Positions 56,255-64,000 of a stretch of DNA of 64,000 bases are shown piece after piece; position 1 is the stretch's first letter, and each line of letters begins with the position of its first letter. A model generated the notes under the pieces. It was not told the DNA's origin. It was given only the letters and a program-made list of their open reading frames with translations, and did no database searches. Origin of the DNA: Sporobolomyces roseus (lineage: Eukaryota; Basidiomycota; Microbotryomycetes; Sporidiobolales; Sporidiobolaceae); contig JADILM010000001.1 of NCBI GenBank assembly GCA_016617785.1, positions 1,922,001 through 1,986,000 on the forward strand, read 5' to 3'. The position numbers were made by a program, and so were the translations under genes.

Positions 56255-57090
56255 GATGAATTGATGAGAGTCGAAACAAGGATTCCTGAACGAGGGTGAC
56301 TACCTTGGAAGACTGTACTGCTACTGTAGTATACTGAAGCTGCTCTGAGCTCCTCCTGCTGTCTATTAGCGAGTTTGGTCGAGGTTGTTTGATGCCAACA
56401 AGAATTCACTGATCTCGTTTCTTACCTTTCGACTCTTCACTACGTTCTGCTTTCTGGCTCAAAGATCATTCTAACTGCTCTGTGATCCTCTGCCTGGGCT
56501 CTGCTTTGGCTCTCAATCATTTGCGAATCGCTGACCCTCTTTTGCTTTAGACTTTCGAACACTACCTCGCTTGGTCCAGCAAACTATACAGATAGACAGA
56601 GTACGTCGAGACTCTCGCAAGGCTCCAAGACTAGTCTCATCCGAATCGCTCGCGGAGGAGAGGCTCGCTTCGATGCACTCCCTTTATTCTCTTGCGTTTA
56701 GTTTCGTTGCGACGTTCTGACTACAGCACTGACGTCCTCCTACAGTCAATCACATTTCTCTCAGGTCTTTGCTTCCTCCTCCTCGTTCGCTACTTCCTCC
56801 CTCCCGCTTCCTCCCGACCGAAAACCCTCTCAACTTTCCCTACCTCTCTCCATCGTACTTTTCAACATCGAACACGTCCTCGAACCTTACATCACCACCT
56901 GGGGTTTCCGACCTCCTCTCGCCGATGGACGACAATGAGAACTTGTAGGGTGAGAAGGAAGTGTCGTTGTCAACGAGGAGATTCGAGATTGCCGGTTGGG
57001 CGAAGGAGGGTCGACTGGACGAGTTCGAGGTAGGTCCATCGTTCTCCACACCGAGGATCCGACGCTGTATTCGGAGAGAAAAGTTCAGTG
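56255..57090. other. Intergenic region with a doubtful short plus-strand frame
   Basis: 836 bases between the BuGZ homologue and the 3' end of the SHOC1-like gene. Reading frames around 56730-56940 on the plus strand include LPLSIVLFNIEHVLEPYITT followed by WGFRPPLADGRQ and a stop. In another frame there is a membrane-like stretch, ITFLSGLCFLLLVRYFL. No start and donor pair joins them convincingly, so this may be a tiny gene or merely 3' sequence. Confidence 0.3.
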
Positions 57091-60000
57091 TCATGGAGCG
57101 GGCGAGAGAGGAGAGGAGGAAACCCCGGTTAGGCTCACGATTCGTTCTTCACCACAAACGCTCGAAAAGGTCATTATCGCTTCATCAGGATCCATCTCTG
57201 TGAACTGATTGGCCGTACATCTCGAAAGAATCGCAGAAGCGCTGATCTCGTTGAGTTCGGAAGAGATTTCGAGCAGTTTCGATTCATCCTACGCAAAGGC
57301 GAATTCGTCAACAATGGCTAAGAACGTAAGGGACAAGAGGGGTAGCTCACCTCGAGAGGATTGTCGGGTAACCATGTTCGACTACCCCAAACTTTCATTC
57401 CCGGTCTCGCTTCTTTCTCATCTTCCCCCTCAAGATACTCTGCGAATTTCTTTGTCAATTCCGCTGAATGCTCAGGTCCCTTCGAGATTGCCACTTCGAT
57501 CCCACACTTTCCCTCTACCGATTTTTGCGATCGAAGATCTTCGAGAGCTTGAGCGAGTTGTCGCAGACCTTGGAGAACTGGAGTCGTGTAAGAATAGGCT
57601 TTGACTGCTTTCGATTGTTTCGATTGTTGCTGTTCTTCGAGTATGACGAGAACGCGGTCGTAGCGAGAGGCGAAACGGCGAAGTGTAGTGAAGACGGATT
57701 CTTGACGGGAGAGAGTGGTCGAGTTGGGAGGATCTTCTCGAACGGCGTTACCGATGAGATCGATGAGCTTGAAGAAGCAGACACAAGAGGTGCCGCTGAG
57801 GATAATGTGGGGATCTTGTAAAGTATAGCGAGTCGAGGGGAATCGGGAAGGACGATGAACGAGTTCGAACTGGAATTTCTGAAGTGCTATGTAGAGACGT
57901 CGCATCTGGAGGACCGAGTCGAAGATGACTACTCGCAGTGTATTCCGATGAGAAGTGGATGGTTGATTAGAAAGGAAGGGTGGGATCGAGAATGGGATAG
58001 AACCGGGTGGAGGGGAAGAATGAGGATCGGGTGTAGACAGGGCTCGAGAAGTCTTTGGCTGCGACGGTGGCTTCGCCGTGGTAGCTGATGAACGTCGTTC
58101 AGGTTGGGTCTCAGCTTCTTTTGTTCGAGTGCTCATGAATCGATTTATCGCTTCCGAAAGTTGAAAAGTCGAGCTAGGTTTCCCTCCTCCTCCTCCTCCA
58201 ATTCTTGTTCGCTTGTTCGAATCGCCTACTACAGGTGTGCGTTGCTGCGGTACGGTGATCGGCGCTAGTTGTAGTTTTGCGCTTGCGACGGGAGCTTCAG
58301 CAGTTTGAGGCGAGTCGATTTGCATCGTTGACCTGTCATCTCTTTGAGCGTCATCTTCTTGAGGCATCGGGTCGTCCACTTGATCTGACGTAGATCTCGT
58401 AGGCTGAGGGCAAGGCGAAGGGGAAGAGACGGGAGGGGTCGAACTAGGGAATGTCGCACTCGCTCCGATGAAACCGAACTCGTCGACGTCCAGAGCTTTC
58501 CCATTGATGACAGGAGGGATGATCGGAGTATCGAGAGATGATCGAGAAGGTGTAGGGAGTGAGCTAGCACGTCGTCGAGGGATCGTATACGGGGGAGGAT
58601 GTGAAGGCCATGTCGAAGATGAAGTCGGAGGAGAGGGAGAGTGAGGATTTGTAAACGGTTCTGACGGAGCATCGACTATGACGAGAGTATCGTGAGGCTG
58701 TTCATGATCGGCGGCGTGTGTTGAAGCGGAGTAGACGGGGGAGAGAGGTGAGATAGCTGGCGATGGAGAGCGATAGAGGAGTTGAAACGGATCTTGACTG
58801 TCTCCTTGGTCGGTTCCAGCAGTCAGGTCATCGATCTCGACGATACGATCATCTCGAAGCTCCCCGTCTGCGACCTCGACGTCTCCAGTCATCCTCTCCC
58901 TCGAATCTCTTGCCTTTCTTTTTAAGTCTCGTTGGGTGATTCGTTCTCCCTTTGTCCTCTCGAGTGGACCTATTCGAGCGATGACCTCCAAGTAAGGTAC
59001 CGGATTCCATTGGAGCGAGTAGGAGAGTGAGAGGAGTTCAGCAGGAGATTCGACGAGATCAAGTGAAGTGAAAGAGAAAGGTTCTTGAGTATTCAGGGTG
59101 GGGAGATTTGAGGAGACAGCTGCAGAGGACGACTCATGAGCTTGAATTCTTGATCCGAGAATGAAGGCTTGAACTCACGACCTAGTCGACAATCTCGCAA
59201 GAACTTTTCCCTCTTTTCGACTTTCTCCTGACGCGTCAGAGTCTTCACCTCGTTGTCTGAGGGAAGGGCTGGAGTCCATTCCATTGGTGTATTGGGATGA
59301 GGTGATTCAGGGGTGAGAGTTGGAGAGCGGATTCGTCGATTGTCGGCGAGTGTTTGAGCTTGTTCAGATGATTCGCTAAATACAAGCGAAGTGGTCAGTA
59401 CTGCACTCTGTACTTTGAAGAAGGGCTGAGATTACTGTTTGTTATCTTGAGTGATACTGCCTTCTTCTCGTGAACCTTTCTCGATCTCCTCTTCCGACCT
59501 TTCGAAATCCATCTTTACGTTTTCCGAATCCTCGCCTTTCTCCTTCTCCAGGGTGTGAAGAGAACTCTCGTCGAAAACTCCAGCGTCCGCACTCGTAGCA
59601 TCCATGACTTGCGCTTCTTTAGGGAACGAATCTTGACTCGGTTGAGGAGGAATCATGACATTGTCGGCTTGATGGAGAATCAAGGAAAGATCGAGTGAGA
59701 CACTTGTATCGTTGTCCTTTGAGATCGCGTCGACCTGATTGACGCACAAGATCCTCGTGAGCGTTCGGAGGAATGAGAAATTTACCGGCGAGATCTTACG
59801 AGTGATTCCTGATCTCCTTGAATCTCCCTCGTTAACTCGGTCGATAAAGATGCAGCTTCTTTCACCTTGCCCTGAACATCTCTTCGATACTTCTGCACTC
59901 GGTCGACGTCGGCTCGTTTGAGGAATAGTGTTGTCCTGGGTAAACGGTATCATTCAACAACTTGTCAGCTGTCTCTTCTCTTCTGGCTGGAGATGAAGCG

Positions 60001-60606
60001 AAAGTCGAGCTTACAGAATCTCATGACTCTTGATCTTCTCGTACAGCTTGTCCTCGGCCTCGAAGCGGATCGGTGAGCTGGAAGTGTGCAGCGAAGGGAG
60101 GCGAGACATGAAAGTTGCGAAATCGGGGAGTGGTCGAGGTTCGAGGGCTGACTTGAACTCTTGCGTGTAGATAGTCGAGTCGAATAGGTGAGGAGGATAT
60201 AGGAAGGGCTCTAACAGGAAGGAAGACGATCAGCGGGTCAGGGAGCGAGGCGAGCGAAAACATTTCGAGAGAAAAGGTGCTCACTCTGCGTCAATTCTGT
60301 TCGAAAAGCCTCCTCGCTAACATCTCTCCTCCTCTTGAGTGTAGTATGTAAGCTCCTGAGAGTTTCTGCTTGCTGCTTGTTCATCTGTATCTTTCCCGTG
60401 TCCAATCCTTTCAGAATCGTTTCCAACTTTCGCTTGTCCCTGAACTCGATGTACTGATAAGGGTAGTCCTTCTTGAGGTCCTCTTGATTGATTACGAGGG
60501 GAGCGAGGGTAGAAGCGATGAGACTGTCCCTCGTCGAGTCGAAGGGGAAAGAGAGGGGAAGTTCGTGAGGTAGGAGGAAGGTGTATTTTGTTGGTGATCG
60601 CTCCAT
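57091..60606 (-). CDS. Candidate SHOC1/Zip2-like meiotic protein with inactive XPF fold
   Basis: About seven exons on the minus strand give roughly 1,000 residues. The N-terminal part is helical and charged (PYQYIEFRDKRKLETILKGL). The middle is acidic and Ser/Pro-rich. The C-terminal 250 residues look like an ERCC4/XPF nuclease fold. Beta strands and helices are seen in LRVVIFDSVLQMRRLYIALQ, RYTLQDPHIILSGTSCVCFF, RVLVILEEQQQSKQSKAVKA and CGIEVAISKGPEHSAELTKK. A helix-hairpin-helix-like end follows (ESKLLEISSELNEISASAIL, SRCTANQFTEMDPDEAIMTF). No ERKxxxD nuclease motif is present, as in Zip2/SHOC1, which pairs with Spo16 to stabilise crossover intermediates. Assignment is inference from fold pattern; another XPF-like or an unknown DNA-repair protein remains possible. 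The start at 60606 gives MERSPTKYTFLLPHEL. Confidence 0.6.
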
Positions 60607-61570
60607 GATCAGTCGAGTGAGAAGCGAAGCGTAGCCGAAGCGAGAGTGTAGAGGGAGAGAAGCGAGAAAAGTGCGAGTTTTGCATTTCGCAAAGAGAATC
60701 AGTTCAAACTTCACTCGCTAGTCATCGAGAGTCGACAGTACGATACTAGCTTTCAGCAATGTATCAGGTAGATACCGTGCTCTCCTAGCGAGCTCCCAAG
60801 CGCATCTTTGCGTTTCCGCTTCGCCCGAGCCATTTCTCCATCGAGCGCGCCTCCCAATCAATCAGGGATTACGCTGAGAGGTCTTCTACTGTGGACGACC
60901 CCGAAAGATCTCGTGCTCCTTTCCTCCATCCTGTTTCCGTGTCATCTCGAAAACAAACCTTTCCCTCGATCTCCCTCGTTCACGCAACATCTGCCTGGGT
61001 TCAGATATGCTCATTCTACCTAGCTAGCTCCACTCCCTGTACTGAGCTGTCCCCTACTGTGTCGGTCTGTGGTTGCAGTCGATTTCTGATGATGAAGGTT
61101 TACAGTCGAATTTGAGGAAGCGGAAGGCCTTTGGGTGCTGCTTGAGCAGCGTCTAGTCGATAGGAAGCGCTCTTGAGCAATTGGGAAGCGATTCGGAGGT
61201 GTTTGAGTCGAAAAAATGAACTGTCGAAGGGAAAGAATTAGAGGTCGAGTTTCGCACGGAGAATCGAGTTCGCAAGCTTGTTTTTCGCGTCCTCGTCTCT
61301 GCCCTTGCGACGGTCAATCAACGAGAGAAGCGGCGGAAGACGATCTCACTCAAAAAGCGGTTCCATTTCGTCGCCATATTTGGTCAACTTCTATGGAAAC
61401 GAAATGAAACGGATCAGATGTTTTAGCACAAAAGGAACGTACGACACAGAAGAGAACTAAGGTAAGCAACAAACAGAAGCATATATGGAAGCTAAGGAAA
61501 GCTATAAACGAGAAAGCAGACAGACAACAAGAAACCCTTTTTCCAACATTCTATAATTCCCCTCCATTCC
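60607..61570. other. Long intergenic region
   Basis: 964 bases, with the SHOC1-like promoter at the left and the transporter 3' end at the right, both genes on the minus strand. Short plus-strand frames around 60808-61460 carry no domain and no consistent splice pattern. No repeat or RNA gene identified. Confidence 0.4.
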
Positions 61571-63960
61571 TTAGCTCAAGTATCGCATGAAGACGTTCTC
61601 CTTGTCGGTAAGATCTGAGAAAGCGGCTTTGGAAGCTTCCCGCTCGACGTCCTCGGGGGTCCATCCGTTGACTTCGATCAGTTTTGCTAGTTGAGCATCT
61701 TTCTCTATTTTCGACGAGGAAGGAACGGGAATCAGTCCTGAAGCGAGTATAAGAATTGGGGAGAGCCTATACTTACGCTTGTTGAGGTAACGGATGTAAT
61801 AGTTGAAAGCGATCACCGTAGGGACCGCTGCGGAGAACAGAACGAGAATAACGACCTTTCCTTGGACGTAATCAGGCGCCGTCTCGGGCCGGAAGACCTG
61901 TGTACCGATTACATTCGATAAAGCGAAAGAAAAGAGGAAGATTGCATTGAATACACCTGTATAGAGCGTCTCAGCAGGGTTTTCCAACAAATTACGCCGA
62001 ATTCGCGACGTTTCCGAGCGATCTAGAGAAGAGAACACTCACTCTTCTTGGTAGAACCGGCGATGTTGGAAGCTGAGAACGCATACCTGTTTCCGAGAGG
62101 TGTACGGGAGACGAGAAGAGAGGAGGAGCAGCGAGAAGGGGTTAATTTGATTCCGATGAGAGTGGAACAGCGAGATATGTGACTTACATCAGACAGAGTA
62201 CGGCTCCGTAGGCTTGACAGAGGACGATCCCAACCACTAGTCCAGCTTTGTTGTGCGAAGAGGCCAAACCGACAACGAGGGCTAGACCGAGGATCGTGGG
62301 AATAAGAGCTCCTAGCATCGGCAGGGTGCGCCTGTTCGTTCTATCGGCCCAGTAGCAACAGGCTGCGATCGTGATTGCGAGGCAGACTCCTTGTGGAAGG
62401 TTGAGGAGCAGCGCATCTCTAGACGAATAACCAAAGCCTTTGATGATGATCGAGTTGAATCTATACCAACGGTAAGCTGTCAGTGACTTCCTCCGCTAGC
62501 CGAGGGAACGACAGCTTGACTCACGATGCTAACCCACCGTTCGGTATGCAAGAAAGTAAGACGAGGAACACTAGAGCCCAAGTCTTGATATCGAGGAAAG
62601 CTTCACGGGCTTGGTACCACTTGAAGGTACGGTTCCTGGTGCCGGTCTGATTGTCACGAACTCGTTCGAGAGCGATCAACTTCTCGCGAGGAGTCAAGAA
62701 GTGAGCGGTTGCTGGACTGTCGGGTAACCAGATCAAGACCGAGATGCCGACGACGAACGCGAGTCCTCCCAGTAGGAAGTACATCTGAGTGAGAGCGCAT
62801 TAATATGGTGCTCGAAGATGAGAGGCGAGAAGAAAGGGTTAAAGCTCACGATTCGCCAATGCGCAACAGCCGTTCCGTTATACTCGAGTACTCCGACAGC
62901 CATGAGACTGCCTATAATTTGTGTCGCGCCGTTCATAATGTAGAACGGTTAACGACACAGCCCGCGTTAGTTTAAGAGAATGAGAAGAGATTCTCTAAGA
63001 AAGACTCACGCAACCGATCCTCTTCGCCTGTTCGTCTTTCCTGTACCATCCAGAGATCATGGCAATAAGGATAGGGGACACGCAACTTTCGAACACTCCC
63101 AAGAGGAAGCGCATAGCGAAGAAGAATCCAAAGTTGGCGGACGCAGCGTGAAGAATGAGGAACCTGTTGACGAAACTCAGCTATGTCAGTCACCGCACTT
63201 CGATGGAGGAGATCAACAGGGACAGCTCACGTTGCCCAAAGAACGATATTGACTCCGAGATATTTCGCTATGTCAATGCTAACCTATCAGCGATAGGTTT
63301 CCTCAAACGGGGAACGAGGATCGATACTTACCGAGTGGGAAATGTTGCGAGATCCAACCCGTCGGTAACTCGAACGCGAGAAACCCGAGATAGAACGCCA
63401 TCGAGACTAACTGTAATGTCAAGAATGTTCGCTTCACTCGTCAGCTGATACAGGATTCTAACGACAGGGGAAGAGAGTTCGACTTACGTTATAGTGTTCA
63501 CCTTTGATAGGTAGAGCCATGACTGAAGAGTAGTTGAGACTGTTATTGTCGACTGCAAGAGAACGAGAAACGAAAGTTCAGTCTCAGACTTTCAGGATTC
63601 GAGGCAGAGGAAAAGCTTGAACTGACGGAATTGTGACTGTCAACGAAGACAACGCTGTCAGCCCGTTGACCCATGAAGCGAGAGTACAGAGGGAACGCTT
63701 ACGAAGTATACAGCAGCGAGTAACGGGATAACTCTTCGATCAATCTTCTTTTTAACTGCATCCATCTCTTCTTGCGTAAACACCTGTCGCTCGGCACCAG
63801 CCAATTTCAGGGCTTCGTCTTGATCCTTCTCGTCGATCGTATAGAGAGGATTGTCATCGACGACGGGGAGGACAGAAGTGGCGCCTCCGAGTGATTCGGA
63901 TTTCTTTTCGTCGACTGTCGAAGAGCGGAGTGAGGGAGTAGTGGAGGAGGAATGATCCAT
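61571..63960 (-). CDS. MFS transporter, Dal5 (anion:cation symporter) family
   Basis: About eleven exons on the minus strand encode a 12-span plasma-membrane symporter of the allantoate/nicotinate/carboxylate permease group. Evidence: a hydrophilic N-terminus, then KKIDRRVIPLLAAVYF before the first span. NSLNYSSVMALPIKGEHYN and FYLGFLAFELPTGWISQHFP are typical of the family, as is AMRFLLGVFESCVSPILIAM. SGWYRKDEQAKRIG follows, then WLPDSPATAHFLTPREKLIA and LERVRDNQTGTRN of the central loop. Later come CCYWADRTNRRTLPMLGAL, YAFSASNIAGSTKK, and the C-terminal tail NGWTPEDVEREASKAAFSDL. Substrate cannot be assigned. The first ATG of the exon is taken as start (MDHSSSTT). No break in frame was seen. 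Confidence 0.88.
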
Positions 63961-64000
63961 GATGATAGAGAGAGCTGAGATGGGAGAGATGGGAGAGAGG

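Noticed and set aside
11567..63960. Biosynthetic or transport gene cluster linking the three MFS transporters
   Set aside because: The transporters belong to three different families, are 17-52 kb apart, and no core biosynthetic enzyme lies beside them.

Overview
The window is nuclear DNA of a fungus, most likely a basidiomycete (probably a yeast-like one). Nearly every gene is cut by several introns of about 45-90 nt. These have GTRNGT-type donors, frequent CTGAC/CTGAT/CTAAC branch sites a short way before the acceptor, and C/AG or T/AG acceptors. Genes are dense (about 24 credible genes in 64 kb), lie on both strands, share short divergent promoters, and encode typical fungal orthologues (PAN2, NOP9, THI20, MDM12, RMI1, HST3/4-type sirtuin, CPT1/EPT1). 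Finer placement is not possible from sequence alone. I saw no tRNA, rRNA, CRISPR, insertion sequence or prokaryotic operon structure.

Layout. 0-12 kb: a partial unknown gene (minus), an unknown membrane protein (plus), a DUF2417-type membrane alpha/beta hydrolase (minus), a tandem-RRM-like nuclear protein (plus), a 1.5-kb gap holding a decayed copy of one transporter exon, and the intact TPO1-like drug/polyamine transporter it came from (minus). 12-24.5 kb: PAN2, a low-complexity protein and NOP9 (all minus), then THI20 and a small helical protein (plus). 25-31 kb: an aldo/keto reductase and a single-pass cell-surface protein (plus), and a GIT1-like glycerophosphodiester/phosphate transporter (minus). 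31.6-42.3 kb: small conserved and orphan proteins, RMI1, an HST3/HST4-class sirtuin, MDM12. Around 35.6-36.5 kb is a patch of short GCGCTGTT-containing repeats. 42.8-64 kb: a secreted SGNH esterase, an ATRIP/Rad26-like checkpoint protein, an orphan, a DUF3074 protein, a CDP-alcohol phosphotransferase, a BuGZ/ZNF207 homologue, a candidate SHOC1/Zip2-like meiotic XPF-fold protein, and a Dal5-family transporter.

Functional links. The genes are not an operon-like cluster. Several genome-maintenance factors happen to lie within 30 kb (RMI1, sirtuin, ATRIP-like, BuGZ, SHOC1-like), along with lipid/membrane factors (MDM12, CPT1/EPT1, DUF3074, DUF2417) and three unrelated MFS transporters. I did not find a convincing new multi-gene system. 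The best leads are the SHOC1/Zip2-like gene, an 8-nt microexon plus GC-AG intron in the aldo/keto reductase, the partial transporter duplication, the local repeat family, and four orphan proteins.
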